Shown here: one piece after another, positions 1 through 8,614 of the stretch
Position numbering within the stretch: position 1 is the stretch's first letter
How the letters are laid out: each line of letters opens with the position of its first letter
Assembly (NCBI RefSeq): GCF_003696305.1
Contig: NZ_RFFK01000009.1
Coordinates: forward strand, 123,133-187,132
DNA: 64,000 nucleotides
Direction: 5' to 3'
Origin: Pseudomonas sp. AOB-7
Lineage (GTDB): Bacteria > Pseudomonadota > Gammaproteobacteria > Pseudomonadales > Pseudomonadaceae
Made by a program: the position numbers and the translations under genes
Notes under the pieces: generated by a model
Databases searched by the model: none
What the model saw: only the letters and a program-made list of their open reading frames with translations
What the model was told of the DNA's origin: nothing

Positions 1-1
1 C

Positions 2-184
2 AACATGATCGCCATCCACAACGTGGTGGCGGCCTCGGCCACCGTCGGCCTGCTCGGGCGCGAGGGCATCACCCTGCGCAAGACCATCCTGCCGACCCTC
101 TACTACCTGCTGGCCGCCGGGTCCATCGCGCTGATCGCCATGTACCTCATGCTGATCAGCGACCCGCTGCATCTGGCCGGCTGA
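2..184 (+). CDS. L-lactate/glycolate permease family, C-terminal end (partial)
   Basis: This open frame enters from the left edge and encodes the last 60 residues of a membrane protein. It contains NMIAIHNVVAASATVGLLGR followed by a hydrophobic stretch (LLAAGSIALIAMYLML), which resembles the C-terminus of LldP/GlcA lactate or glycolate permeases. These proteins move 2-hydroxymonocarboxylates across the inner membrane with protons. The gene is cut by the window edge, so lactate and glycolate types cannot be told apart. A GC-rich hairpin follows the stop codon. Confidence 0.72.
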   Translation, partial: NMIAIHNVVAASATVGLLGREGITLRKTILPTLYYLLAAGSIALIAMYLMLISDPLHLAG

Positions 185-206
185 GACCCGACTTTGGTTG
201 GCCCGC

Positions 207-230
207 GCGGGGCGGCATTCGTCGCCCCGC
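207..230 (+). terminator. GC-rich hairpin after the permease gene
   Basis: The stem GCGGGGCG/CGCCCCGC (207-214 and 223-230) encloses an 8-nt loop 22 bp after the permease stop. There is no clear T-run behind it, so it may be a weak or Rho-assisted terminator, or only an mRNA-stabilising hairpin. Confidence 0.35.
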
Positions 231-295
231 CGCTTGGCGCCTGTCGGCAATTGCGGTAGCGTGCCTCGCGCAACTGAGATTCGCCTGAGGTTTAT

Positions 296-463
296 ATGAA
301 GAAGTGGCAATGCGTGGTCTGTGGACTGGTATACGACGAGAGCCAGGGCTGGCCTGACGAGGGCATCGCCGCCGGCACCCGCTGGGAAGACGTGCCGGAA
401 GACTGGCTGTGCCCCGACTGCGGCGTCGGCAAGATGGATTTCGAGATGATCGAGATCGGCTGA
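296..463 (+). CDS. rubA: Rubredoxin
   Basis: A 55-residue protein with the two rubredoxin cysteine pairs, CVVC (C6, C9) and CPDC (C39, C42). It also has the family spacing GWPDEGIAAGTRWEDVPEDW and a C-terminal KMDFEMI. Four cysteines bind one iron, and the protein carries single electrons in the cytoplasm, classically between rubredoxin reductase and alkane hydroxylase, and also in oxidative-stress reactions. Full length for the family. The start is the only ATG that gives a complete fold. It stands alone between a permease and its own terminator; PAO1 has two tandem rubredoxins, and only one is seen here. Confidence 0.95.
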   Translation: MKKWQCVVCGLVYDESQGWPDEGIAAGTRWEDVPEDWLCPDCGVGKMDFEMIEIG

Positions 464-485
464 GCGCGCTTCGTTTTCACCGCAA

Positions 486-510
486 CGGCGACCCTCGGGT
501 CGCCGTTTTT
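486..510 (+). terminator. Intrinsic terminator of rubA
   Basis: A perfect stem, CGGCGACCC (486-494) with GGGTCGCCG (497-505), is followed by five T (506-510). It lies 22 bp after the rubredoxin stop and in front of the converging M23 peptidase stop. Confidence 0.85.
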
Positions 511-522
511 ATTGGCTCGGCG

Positions 523-1419
523 CTATTCGCCGCCGACGGCGAAGTTGGGCAGGCTGTCCACCGGCTGGCGGAAGCTGAAGGGAATCGACTCCACCGCTAG
601 GCCGACGTTGCGCTGCACCACGAAGTGCAGGTGCGGGCCGGTGCTGTTGCCGGTGTTGCCGGAGCGCGCCAGCAGGCTGCCGGTCTCCACCCGCTGGCCC
701 TCGCGCACGGCCACCGAGCCCTTCATCAGGTGCAGGTAGACGCCCATGGTGCCGTCGTCGTGGAGGATGCGCACGAAGTTGCCGGCCGGGTTGTTGCCGC
801 GCCCGCTCTGCTGGTTCTCGGTCTTGACCACCACGCCGCCGCGCGCGGCGACGATCGGCGTGCCTTCGGGCATGGCGATGTCCATGGCGTAGCGGCCCTT
901 GGGGGTGAAATGGCTGTACTTGCCGCCGGCGCCCTGGGTCAGGCGGAACGGGCCGCCGCGCCAGGGCAGCGGGTAGCGGTGGATGCTCGGTTGCAGGCGC
1001 GGGTCGCCGAGGGCATAGCGCAGCCTGGGCTTATAGCGCAGCGGCAGGCCGGCCTCGCGCGGCGCCAGGGTGGCCAGGCGGATCTTGCTGCGCGGCGGCA
1101 GCACCCAGCGGATCGGCTTGTCCGGCGCACCGACGGCGTTCTCCACCTGTTCCAGGCGCAGCTCGATCTCCACCGGGGCGTACAGGTCGTTGCGCACCAG
1201 CAGGGTCTCGCCGGCCTCGTGCTGCTGGGTCTCCAGCTTCACCTGGTTGTCCAGGCGCTCGACCATGCGGTCGCGGAACACGAACACCTGGGCGCCTGGC
1301 GCCGCCTGGTCGCTATAGGTCACCACGCCGTTCTGGTCGACGTACTTGTAGATGGTCAGGGCAGCGGCCTGGCCGCTGAGGACCAGCAGGCTGCAGAGGA
1401 AAATCAGACGCCCTAGCAT
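523..1419 (-). CDS. M23-family metallopeptidase with N-terminal DUF4124 domain
   Basis: 298 residues. It opens with a signal peptide (about 1-20, ending GQAAA), then a DUF4124-type segment (LTIYKYVDQNGVVTYSD, about 21-60), a middle linker, and a C-terminal M23/LytM domain (about 165-280). The likely zinc ligands are visible: H170 and D180 (SHFTPKGRYAMDIA), H230 in YLHL, and GPHLHF (H263, H265). It is probably a periplasmic or envelope enzyme that cleaves peptidoglycan cross-links, or an activator of another hydrolase. I chose the ATG at 1419 because it starts directly with a signal peptide; an upstream frame to 1461 would place charged residues in front of it. It lies downstream of a response regulator and phoU on the same strand. 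Confidence 0.88.
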   Translation of the reverse strand: MLGRLIFLCSLLVLSGQAAALTIYKYVDQNGVVTYSDQAAPGAQVFVFRDRMVERLDNQVKLETQQHEAGETLLVRNDLYAPVEIELRLEQVENAVGAPDKPIRWVLPPRSKIRLATLAPREAGLPLRYKPRLRYALGDPRLQPSIHRYPLPWRGGPFRLTQGAGGKYSHFTPKGRYAMDIAMPEGTPIVAARGGVVVKTENQQSGRGNNPAGNFVRILHDDGTMGVYLHLMKGSVAVREGQRVETGSLLARSGNTGNSTGPHLHFVVQRNVGLAVESIPFSFRQPVDSLPNFAVGGE

Positions 1420-1573
1420 AACGACTCGGGTCTTATGGCTTTTCGATATCTGGGTTAGCAAGGCTAGCAGCGCCTGCGCGGCCGTGCCAGGCGCCGAGCC
1501 TCAGGCTGTGAACCGGCTCACCGCCGTCGGTCGGCCGGGGGCGGGGCGTTTCGGGGCAAGCGCTGCATCTTTC

Positions 1574-1590
1574 CCCGGATCGCATCCGGG
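1574..1590. repeat. Small palindrome CCCGGAT-N3-ATCCGGG, copy 1
   Basis: A perfect 7-bp inverted repeat with a 3-nt loop sits in the gap between the response regulator and the M23 peptidase. The same core occurs at 50603-50619, again between genes, so it looks like a REP-type dispersed element. The rest of the gap 1420-1605 shows no open frame that I can support. Confidence 0.5.
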
Positions 1591-1605
1591 CTAGGGGCGG
1601 CGGGT

Positions 1606-2508
1606 TCAGGCGCCGGGGACGAAATGCTTCTGCGCGGTGCCGCGGGCGATCAGGCGCGACAGGTAGTCGAGTTTCTGCGGGTCGCGGTCGACGAAGCGGA
1701 AGCTCAGCTGCAGCCACTCGCTGGCAGGCGAAGGCTCCAGCGCCGCCACGGCGTGCAGGTAGCCGTTGAGCCGCGCGGTCTCGGCCGCCTCGCCCTGCTC
1801 CAGGTCGAGCACCGCGCTCTCCAGCACCTGCGGCAGCTGTTCGGTGCGCTTGACCACCAGCAGCGCCTCCTTGAGGCTCAGCGCCTTGATCACGCAGGCC
1901 ATGCTGCCGCCCGGCAGGCGCAGCTGGCCCTGGCCGCGGCCGGCCGGCGCCTTGCTCGCGGCCACAGGCGAGGCGGCCGGGGCAGCCGCCGCAAGCGGTG
2001 CGGCAGCCGGCGCGCTGGGCTTGACCACCTCGGCCTTGCCGCCGGTCAGGGCGGCCAGCGAGTCGTTGGCGAAGGCGCCGCTGCTGAGCATCTTCGGCGG
2101 GGCGCTGGCGGCGAGGGCCTGCAGCTTGCCGGCGCGGCTCAGCGCCTTCTTCACCTTGGTCACCAGCTGCTCGTTGGAGAAGGGCTTGCCGATGTAGTCG
2201 GAGACGCCGGCCTGGATCGCCTGCACCACGTTCTCCTTGTCGCCGCGGCTGGTGACCATGATGAAGGGGGTGGTCTTCAGGCTGTCCTGCTCGCGGCACC
2301 AGGTCAGCAGCTCGAGGCCGGACATCTCCGGCATCTCCCAGTCGCAGAGGATCAGGTCGACCGTCTGGCGGCCCAGCAGCTGCTGGGCCTTGCGCCCGTT
2401 GACCGCCTCTTCGATCTGTACGCCGGGGAAGTGATCGCGCAGCCCTTTCTTGACCAGATCACGGATAAAGGTCGCGTCGTCCACCACCAGCACACTGACT
2501 TTGCTCAT
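1606..2508 (-). CDS. Response regulator with C-terminal PilZ-like region (PA5364-type)
   Basis: 300 residues. The N-terminal receiver domain (about 1-125) has the acidic pocket D10/D11 (VVDDATF), the phospho-acceptor D56 (LILCDWEMPEMSG), a conserved S/T (MVTSRG) and the lysine in YIGKPF. A low-complexity alanine/proline linker follows (about 140-195). The C-terminal region (about 200-300; VIKALSLKEALLVV, LQLSFRFVDRDPQKLDYLSR) has the feel of a PilZ-like domain, but the RxxxR/DxSxxG signature of a c-di-GMP site is not evident. It is encoded just downstream of phoU on the same strand, matching the PA5364-PA5365 arrangement of PAO1. No histidine kinase is adjacent. The output function is not known. 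Confidence 0.82.
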   Translation of the reverse strand: MSKVSVLVVDDATFIRDLVKKGLRDHFPGVQIEEAVNGRKAQQLLGRQTVDLILCDWEMPEMSGLELLTWCREQDSLKTTPFIMVTSRGDKENVVQAIQAGVSDYIGKPFSNEQLVTKVKKALSRAGKLQALAASAPPKMLSSGAFANDSLAALTGGKAEVVKPSAPAAAPLAAAAPAASPVAASKAPAGRGQGQLRLPGGSMACVIKALSLKEALLVVKRTEQLPQVLESAVLDLEQGEAAETARLNGYLHAVAALEPSPASEWLQLSFRFVDRDPQKLDYLSRLIARGTAQKHFVPGA

Positions 2509-2634
2509 CGGCCTCTCCTGTACGAATGGCGTTAAGCATAGTCATGGCCAGTGGCCAAAGGCCAACGGAAAAGCGCATAACCCCCGGCGCTAGGGCGCAC
2601 CGCGACGCCATGCCGTGCGACAACCAGCGCCGGC

Positions 2635-3363
2635 TCAGGCGCCGGGCTTGCCCTCGACCTCTTCGCGCATGCGCGTCAGGCCGATATGCCGTACGTCGGT
2701 GCCGCGCACCAGGTAGATCACCAGTTCGGCGATGTTGCGCGCGTGGTCGCCGATGCGCTCCAGCGAACGCAGCGCCCAGATCACGTTGAGCACGCGGGAG
2801 ATCGAGCGCGGGTCTTCCATCATGTAGGTGACCAGTTCGCGCAGCGCGGTCTTGTACTCGCGGTCGACGGTCTTGTCGTACTGCGCCACCGACAGCGCCA
2901 GGTCGGCATCGAAGCGGGCGAAGGCGTCGAGGGCCTCCTGCACCATGCGTCGCACCTGGTCGCCGATATGCCGCACCTCGACGTAGCCCTTGGGCGACTC
3001 GCCTTCCTCGCACAGCTGGATGGCGCGCTTGGCGATCTTGGTCGACTCGTCGCCGATGCGCTCGAGGTCGATCACCGACTTGGAGATGCTGATGATCAGG
3101 CGCAGGTCGGAGGCCGCCGGCTGGCGCCGGGCGAGGATGCGCACGCACTCCTCGTCGATGTTGCGCTCCATCTGGTTGATCTGGTCGTCGATGTCGCGCA
3201 CCTGCTGGGCCAGGCCGGAGTCGGCCTCGATCAGCGCGGTGACGGCGTCGTTGACCTGCTTCTCCACCAGGCCGCCCATGGCCAGCAGGTGGCTGCGCAC
3301 TTCTTCCAGTTCGGCGTTGAACTGCTGGGAGATGTGCTGGGTGAGGTTGTCTTTGTTGATCAT
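2635..3363 (-). CDS. phoU: Phosphate signalling/transport regulator PhoU
   Basis: 242 residues, the normal PhoU length, made of two repeated three-helix bundles with the metal-binding signatures around DLERIGDESTKIAKRA and LERIGDHARNIAELV. PhoU couples the Pst transporter to the PhoR sensor, damps PhoB activation when phosphate is plentiful, and limits uptake. The ATG at 3363 (MINKDNLTQH) matches the family start; the frame extends upstream without homology. It is the last pst-linked gene, behind pstB on the same strand with a gap of 169 bp. Confidence 0.97.
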   Translation of the reverse strand: MINKDNLTQHISQQFNAELEEVRSHLLAMGGLVEKQVNDAVTALIEADSGLAQQVRDIDDQINQMERNIDEECVRILARRQPAASDLRLIISISKSVIDLERIGDESTKIAKRAIQLCEEGESPKGYVEVRHIGDQVRRMVQEALDAFARFDADLALSVAQYDKTVDREYKTALRELVTYMMEDPRSISRVLNVIWALRSLERIGDHARNIAELVIYLVRGTDVRHIGLTRMREEVEGKPGA

Positions 3364-3400
3364 GTTTCGCTCCGCGAAAGCTGCCGGCTTGGGTGACCAT

Positions 3401-3422
3401 GGTGCGCGCGGCGCACCCTGCA
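3401..3422. repeat. Dispersed palindrome GGTGCGCGCGGCGCACCCT, copy 1
   Basis: The inverted repeat GGTGCGC...GCGCACC followed by CTGCA lies in the pstB-phoU gap. The same 19-bp core recurs at 38069 and 46285, and a variant at 22868, always outside genes. Confidence 0.55.
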
Positions 3423-3532
3423 TTAAGTATCAAGGCCCTTGGAAAATGCTCTCTGGCCCGAAGGGCGTGCGCTGACAGTACGATGAGTACGGCAAGCGCG
3501 CCCGACAAAGCCAGGGAGTATTTGCCATGGCC

Positions 3533-4366
3533 TTAGCCGTAACGACCGGTGATGTAGTCCTCGGTCTGCTTCTTGGCCGGGTTGGTGAACAGGGTGTCGG
3601 TGTCGCCGAACTCGATCAGCTTGCCCATGTACATGAACGCCGTGTAATCGGACACCCGCGCCGCCTGCTGCATGTTGTGGGTGACGATGACGATGGTGTA
3701 CTTGCTCTTGAGTTCGTAGATCAGCTCTTCGACCTTGAGCGTGGAAATCGGGTCGAGCGCCGAGCAGGGTTCGTCGAGCAGCAGCACTTCCGGCTGTACC
3801 GCCACGGTGCGGGCGATCACCAGGCGCTGCTGCTGACCGCCGGACAGGCCGAGGGCCGATTCGTGCAGGCGATCCTTGACCTCGTCCCACAGCGCCGCGC
3901 TCTTCAGCGCCCACTCCACCGCCTCGTCGAGCACGCGCTTCTGGTTGATGCCCTGGATGCGCAGGCCGTACACCACGTTCTCGTAGATGCTCTTGGGGAA
4001 GGGGTTGGGCTTCTGGAACACCATGCCGACGCGGCGACGCAGCTCGGCGACGTCCTCGCCCTTGCGGTAGATGTTGCGCCCGTCGAGGTTGATCTCGCCT
4101 TCCACGCGGCAGCCGTCGACCAGGTCGTTCATCCGGTTGAAGGTGCGCAGCAGGGTCGACTTGCCGCAACCCGACGGGCCGATGAAGGCGGTGACGCGCT
4201 GGCGCGGGATCTCCATCTTGACGTCGAACAGTGCCTGCTTCTCGCCGTAGTAGAGGTTCAGCCCCGGCACGGCGATGGCCGTGGTCTCGCTGGCCAGGTT
4301 GAGGCTCTGCTTGTCGCGGCCGAGGGCGGCCAGGTCGATACCGTGGGTATGGGCTTCGTGTTGCAT
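3533..4366 (-). CDS. pstB: Phosphate ABC transporter ATP-binding protein PstB
   Basis: 277 residues. Walker A (GPSGCGKST), the Q-loop region, the ABC signature LSGGQQQRL, Walker B (VLLLDEPCSALDP) and the H-loop (VIVTHNM) are all present in order. It energises high-affinity phosphate uptake through PstC/PstA at the inner membrane. The first about 20 residues precede the usual PstB start, as is common in pseudomonads. It lies 89 bp downstream of pstA and upstream of phoU. Confidence 0.98.
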   Translation of the reverse strand: MQHEAHTHGIDLAALGRDKQSLNLASETTAIAVPGLNLYYGEKQALFDVKMEIPRQRVTAFIGPSGCGKSTLLRTFNRMNDLVDGCRVEGEINLDGRNIYRKGEDVAELRRRVGMVFQKPNPFPKSIYENVVYGLRIQGINQKRVLDEAVEWALKSAALWDEVKDRLHESALGLSGGQQQRLVIARTVAVQPEVLLLDEPCSALDPISTLKVEELIYELKSKYTIVIVTHNMQQAARVSDYTAFMYMGKLIEFGDTDTLFTNPAKKQTEDYITGRYG

Positions 4367-4455
4367 AACAGTCTCCTTCGGAGGCTATAGGCTTCAAGCT
4401 ACAGGCCGCAGGCCGGCTCTCGCCCGGTGCCTGCAGCTTGCCGCCTGCCGCAGAA

Positions 4456-6132
4456 TTAGTGATCCAGCGCCTTGTACTTCTCGCGCAGGTGGTTGCGGAT
4501 ATACACCGCACTGAAGTTCAGCAGGATGATGACCAGCACCAGCAGCAACGCGGTGGCGTACACCAGCGGCCGCGCGGCCTCGACGTTGGGGCTCTGGAAG
4601 CCGACGTCGTAGATGTGGAAGCCCAGGTGCATGATCTTCTGGTCCAGGTGCAGGTAGGGGTAGTTGCCGTCTACCGGCAGCGAAGGCGCCAGCTTGACCA
4701 CGCCCACCAGCATCAGCGGCGCCACCTCGCCGGCGGCGCGGGCCACGGCGAGAATCAGGCCGGTCATCATCGCCGGGCTGGCCATCGGCAGCACCACGCG
4801 CCAGAGGGTCTCCACCTTGGTCGCGCCGAGGGCCAGGGAGCCTTCGCGCACCGCCCGCGGAATCCGTGCCAGGCCTTCCTCGGTGGCGACGATGACCACC
4901 GGCAGGGTGAGGATCGCCAGGGTCAGCGAGGCCCACAGCAGGCCCGGGGTGCCGAAGGTCGGCGCCGGGGCGGCTTCCGGGAAGAACAGGCGGTCCAGCG
5001 AGCCGCCCAGCACGTAGACGAAGAAGCCCAGGCCGAACACGCCGTAGACGATCGCCGGTACGCCGGCCAGGTTGTTCACCGCGATGCGGATCACCCGGGT
5101 CAGCGGGCCCTGCTTGGCGTACTCGCGCAGGTAGATGGCCGCCACCACGCCGAACGGGGTGACGATCACGGCCATGATCAGGGTCATCATGATGGTGCCG
5201 AAGATCGCCGGGAAGATGCCGCCTTCGGTGTTGGCCTCGCGCGGGTCGTCGCTGACGAATTCCCACAGCTTGGCCAAGTAGAAGGCGATTTTCTCGCCCA
5301 GGCCCATGGCATTGGGCTGGAAGGCCCGCACCACCTTGCCCAGGCTGATGGTGACTTCGCGGCCATCGACGGTCTTGAGCGTGACGCTGTCGCGGTTGAA
5401 CGCCTGGTTGAGGGCGATCAGCTCGGTTTCCAGCACCTTGTACTCGGCATCCCACTGCGCCCGCTCGGCGTCCAGCTCGGCGCGGGCGACGTCATCCAGC
5501 CGGCCTTGCAACTCCAGCTTGCGGGTTTGCAGCCGCACGCGTTCGAGCCCGGCGTTGATCCGTCCGATGTCCTTCTTCTCCAGGCGCACCAGCTGCTTGT
5601 GCAGCTTCTCGACGCGGGCGATGCGTTCCTGCAGCGCGGGCCAGCTGGCATCGCCTTCGGCCACCAGCTCGCCAGCTTCCTTGACGTTGACCAGGTAGCC
5701 GTAGAAGTTGCCCCACTCGCGGCGCTCCAGCGCCGTGAGGTTTTCCGGGGTGCGCGGATTGCTCAGCCATTCGCCGACCACCCAGGTGAAGTCCGCGCCA
5801 TACACGTCGCGGTTACCCACCTTGAACAGCTCGCGGGTCATGAACTCGCCGCCCTCGACATCCACCGGCAAGCCGGAGGCGGCCAGACGCGCGCGCGGCA
5901 CTTCCTCGATCTGGGTGATTTCGCCGGCCATCACCCGGGCTTCCTGACCCGGCACCTGGTAGTCGGCTTCGACGATATTCGCCGGCCAGAAGTGGCCGAG
6001 GCCGCGTACGGCGATCACCAGCAGCAGGCCGAGGGTCATGATCACCGCGATCGATACCGCGCCGGCATTCATCCAGATCCACGGCGTACCGCTCTTGAAC
6101 CAGGTTTTCAGGTTGTTCTGTTTCACGGCCAT
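4456..6132 (-). CDS. pstA: Phosphate ABC transporter permease PstA (long form with periplasmic coiled coil)
   Basis: 558 residues, about twice the length of E. coli PstA. A first membrane helix (about 20-45) is followed by a long polar region that includes a heptad-rich coiled coil (about 165-240; repeated LEKLHKQLVRLEKK-like turns). A canonical MetI-like permease domain (about 285-555) has at least five more helices and the EAA-like loop REGSLALGATKVETLWRVVLP. The start at 6132 has GGGAAGG in front; an upstream TTG codon is less likely. It pairs with PstC to form the channel. The gap to pstC is 15 bp. Confidence 0.95.
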   Translation of the reverse strand: MAVKQNNLKTWFKSGTPWIWMNAGAVSIAVIMTLGLLLVIAVRGLGHFWPANIVEADYQVPGQEARVMAGEITQIEEVPRARLAASGLPVDVEGGEFMTRELFKVGNRDVYGADFTWVVGEWLSNPRTPENLTALERREWGNFYGYLVNVKEAGELVAEGDASWPALQERIARVEKLHKQLVRLEKKDIGRINAGLERVRLQTRKLELQGRLDDVARAELDAERAQWDAEYKVLETELIALNQAFNRDSVTLKTVDGREVTISLGKVVRAFQPNAMGLGEKIAFYLAKLWEFVSDDPREANTEGGIFPAIFGTIMMTLIMAVIVTPFGVVAAIYLREYAKQGPLTRVIRIAVNNLAGVPAIVYGVFGLGFFVYVLGGSLDRLFFPEAAPAPTFGTPGLLWASLTLAILTLPVVIVATEEGLARIPRAVREGSLALGATKVETLWRVVLPMASPAMMTGLILAVARAAGEVAPLMLVGVVKLAPSLPVDGNYPYLHLDQKIMHLGFHIYDVGFQSPNVEAARPLVYATALLLVLVIILLNFSAVYIRNHLREKYKALDH

Positions 6133-6147
6133 ATACCTTCCCAAACC

Positions 6148-8448
6148 TTAGAGCGAGGCGTACTTGACGCGCAGACGCTGGCGCACCAGCTCCGCCAGGG
6201 TGTTCATGACAAAGGTGAAGCCGAGCAGCACCAACGCCGAGAGGAACAGCACGCGGTAGTGGGTACCGCCGACTTCCGACTCGGGCATTTCCACCGCCAC
6301 GTTGGCGGCCAGGGTGCGCAGGCCTTCGAAGATGTTCATGTCCATGATCGCGGTGTTGCCGGTGGCCATCAGCACGATCATGGTCTCGCCGACGGCGCGG
6401 CCCATGCCGATCATCACCGCCGAGAAGATGCCCGGGCTGGCGGTGAGGATCACCACCCGGGTCAGGGTCTGCCAGGGCGTGGCGCCCAGGGCCAGGGAGC
6501 CGAAGGTCAGGCTCTTGGGCACGCTGAACACGGCGTCTTCGGCGATCGAGTAGATGTTCGGGATCACCGCGAAGCCCATGGCCAGGCCGACCACCAGGGC
6601 GTTGCGCTGGTCGAACGGGATGCCCAGGTCATTGCTCAGCCACATGCGCATGTCGCCGTCGAACAGCCAGTTCTCCAGGTGCCCGCTCATGGCCAGCGAG
6701 ACGTAGCCCACCAGCAGGATCACCGGGATCAGCAGCGCCGATTCCCAGCCATCTGGCACGCTCAGGCGAATCGACTCCGGCAGGCGGCTCCACAGGTAGC
6801 CGGCCAGCAGAATGCCTATCGGGGTAAAGATCAGCAGGCTGAAGATGCCCGGCAGATGGCCTTCCACGTAGGGCGCGAGGAACAGGCCGGCGAAGAAGCC
6901 GAGAATCACCGTCGGCAGCGCCTCCATCAGCTCGATCACCGGCTTGACCTTGCGGCGCATGGCCGGGGCCATGAAGTAGGCGGTGTAGATCGCGGCGGCA
7001 ATCGCCAGCGGCGCAGCCAGGAGCATGGCGTAGAACGCCGCCTTGAGCGTACCGAAGGCCAGCGGTGCGAGGCTCAGCTTGGGTTCGGCGTCGGTGCTGG
7101 CGGAGGTCGATTGCCAGACGTAGCCGGGCGCGTCGTAGTTCTCGTACCACACCTTGCCCCACAGCGAACTCCAGGAAATCTCCGGGTGCGGGTTGTCGAT
7201 GATCCAACGTTGCAGCTGGCCCTCGCGCTCCACCAGCACGCGGTTGGCGCGCGGCGACAGGGCGGCCAGCACCTGACCTTCGGCGACCTGGTCGACCAGC
7301 AGGGTCCGGTGCGCGGTGCTGTGGAAGATGCCCAGGTTGCCCTGCTCGTCCAGCGCCAGGAAGCCCTTGCGGCGCTCTTCCGGGAGAATCTGCACGATCG
7401 GGCTGTCGCCCAGCTGGAAGCTGCGGATCGACTTCAACACGGCCTTGCCGTCTGCTTCGCGCACCATGAACCACTGGGCGATAGCGCCGCTGCTGTCGCC
7501 GATCAGCAGCGAGATGCCGCCGAGCAGCGAGGTGGCCTGACTGACCTCCAGCTTGCCGTTCTCCAGCAGCTTGTAGCGGCCGTTGAGGCTGTTGCTGCGC
7601 AGGTCGAAGACATCGGCGGTGGCGCGCCCGTTGACCACGTACAGCCACAGGTGGCGCGGGTCGATGATCAGTGCCTTGATCGGCTCGGCGATCTGCGGCA
7701 GGGCGACGCGCTCCTCACTGAGGGTGACCTCGCCGGTCATCAGGTTCTCTTCGCGGCCCAGGTTCAGCACGTGCAGTTCGGTACCGGTGGAACCGGCCAG
7801 CATCAGGGTGCCGCCGTTCAGGCTCAGGCCGACGTGATCCAGCTCGCGGCCCTGGGCATCGAGCTCGATCGGCGCGGCGCCGAAGGGGTATTCGATGCTC
7901 GGCGTGATGGTCTGCACATCGTTGGGGTAGCTGAGCTTGTAGACATGCCGGAACACCAGCACCTGGCCGTTGGACAGGCCCAGGGCCACGCGGTTGCTGC
8001 CCGGCTGGTCCTGGCCGACCGACACGATGCGCGCATCCGCCGGAATCGGCAGCTGCACGCGGCTCAGCGGCTGCATCTGCTTGGCATCGAAGAACTGCAC
8101 CTGACCGCTCTGGTCCAGGCGCATGGCCATCTGGTTCTGCTCTTCCAGGGTCAGCAGCAGCGGCGCGCCGGCTTCGCCCAGCCAGGCGGCCTGCACCGGC
8201 TTGCGGCTGTCCAGGTCGGCGCCCTGGAACATCGGCAGCACCACATAGGCCAGGTAGAAGAAGATCAGGGTGATGGCACCGAGCACCGCCATGCCGCCGA
8301 CGGAAACCGCCCAGCGGGCGAAGCGATCCTTCAGCGCGCGCAGGCGGCGCTTGCGCTGCAGGGAGGGGGTATTGAAGTCGATCCCCAGGGGATTCTCGAC
8401 CCCCTGATTCGGTGAGCGGTTCACGGTGTCGTTTGCCAAGTCATTCAT
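6148..8448 (-). CDS. pstC: Phosphate ABC transporter permease PstC (long form)
   Basis: 766 residues, far longer than the roughly 320 of E. coli PstC. One membrane helix near residues 40-68 is followed by a roughly 400-residue soluble region rich in short beta-like repeats (LALSPRANRVLVEREGQLQRW, LFLDSR-like turns), presumably in the periplasm. The C-terminal permease domain starts around 485 and carries the loop LALGATPWQTLTRVV. The long version is known in Pseudomonas; what the extra domain does is not established. I chose the ATG at 8448 (MNDLANDTVN) by comparison with family starts. A Pho box lies 72 bp upstream. Confidence 0.94.
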   Translation of the reverse strand: MNDLANDTVNRSPNQGVENPLGIDFNTPSLQRKRRLRALKDRFARWAVSVGGMAVLGAITLIFFYLAYVVLPMFQGADLDSRKPVQAAWLGEAGAPLLLTLEEQNQMAMRLDQSGQVQFFDAKQMQPLSRVQLPIPADARIVSVGQDQPGSNRVALGLSNGQVLVFRHVYKLSYPNDVQTITPSIEYPFGAAPIELDAQGRELDHVGLSLNGGTLMLAGSTGTELHVLNLGREENLMTGEVTLSEERVALPQIAEPIKALIIDPRHLWLYVVNGRATADVFDLRSNSLNGRYKLLENGKLEVSQATSLLGGISLLIGDSSGAIAQWFMVREADGKAVLKSIRSFQLGDSPIVQILPEERRKGFLALDEQGNLGIFHSTAHRTLLVDQVAEGQVLAALSPRANRVLVEREGQLQRWIIDNPHPEISWSSLWGKVWYENYDAPGYVWQSTSASTDAEPKLSLAPLAFGTLKAAFYAMLLAAPLAIAAAIYTAYFMAPAMRRKVKPVIELMEALPTVILGFFAGLFLAPYVEGHLPGIFSLLIFTPIGILLAGYLWSRLPESIRLSVPDGWESALLIPVILLVGYVSLAMSGHLENWLFDGDMRMWLSNDLGIPFDQRNALVVGLAMGFAVIPNIYSIAEDAVFSVPKSLTFGSLALGATPWQTLTRVVILTASPGIFSAVMIGMGRAVGETMIVLMATGNTAIMDMNIFEGLRTLAANVAVEMPESEVGGTHYRVLFLSALVLLGFTFVMNTLAELVRQRLRVKYASL

Positions 8449-8519
8449 GCGAGAAATCTCTGCGCGAGCTTGTTTGCAGCGCATGCGGCTGCCCAGGCTT
8501 GCCAATCTAGCGGGCTTGT

Positions 8520-8537
8520 ATGACAGAAAGGTTACAG
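8520..8537 (-). promoter_or_regulatory. Pho box upstream of pstC
   Basis: Read on the minus strand the sequence is CTGTAACCTTTCTGTCAT. Two 7-bp repeats, CTGTAAC and CTGTCAT, are separated by 4 bp, the layout of a PhoB site (consensus CTGTCAT-N4-CTGTCAT). The second half matches perfectly; the first has two differences. It suggests that pstCAB-phoU has its own phosphate-starvation promoter in addition to read-through from pstS. Confidence 0.75.
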
Positions 8538-8554
8538 CCAGCTGACATGACGAA

Positions 8555-8580
8555 GCCCGCCACTCCGAAGAGTGGCGGGC
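8555..8580 (-). terminator. Hairpin between pstS and pstC
   Basis: A perfect 11-bp stem, GCCCGCCACTC (8555-8565) with GAGTGGCGGGC (8570-8580), and a 4-nt loop lie 35 bp after pstS. The downstream T-run is weak on the minus strand. It probably acts as a partial terminator or 3' stabiliser that keeps pstS in excess over the membrane components. Confidence 0.7.
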
Positions 8581-8614
8581 CGCGCCGCTTACAGCGCCTA
8601 GCGCGAGGCCAGGA

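Noticed and set aside
4438..8415. Open frame of 1325 codons on the plus strand opposite pstA/pstC
   Set aside because: It is a GC-rich shadow with low-complexity His/Gln/Arg/Gly composition and no domain; the opposite strand carries clear permease genes.
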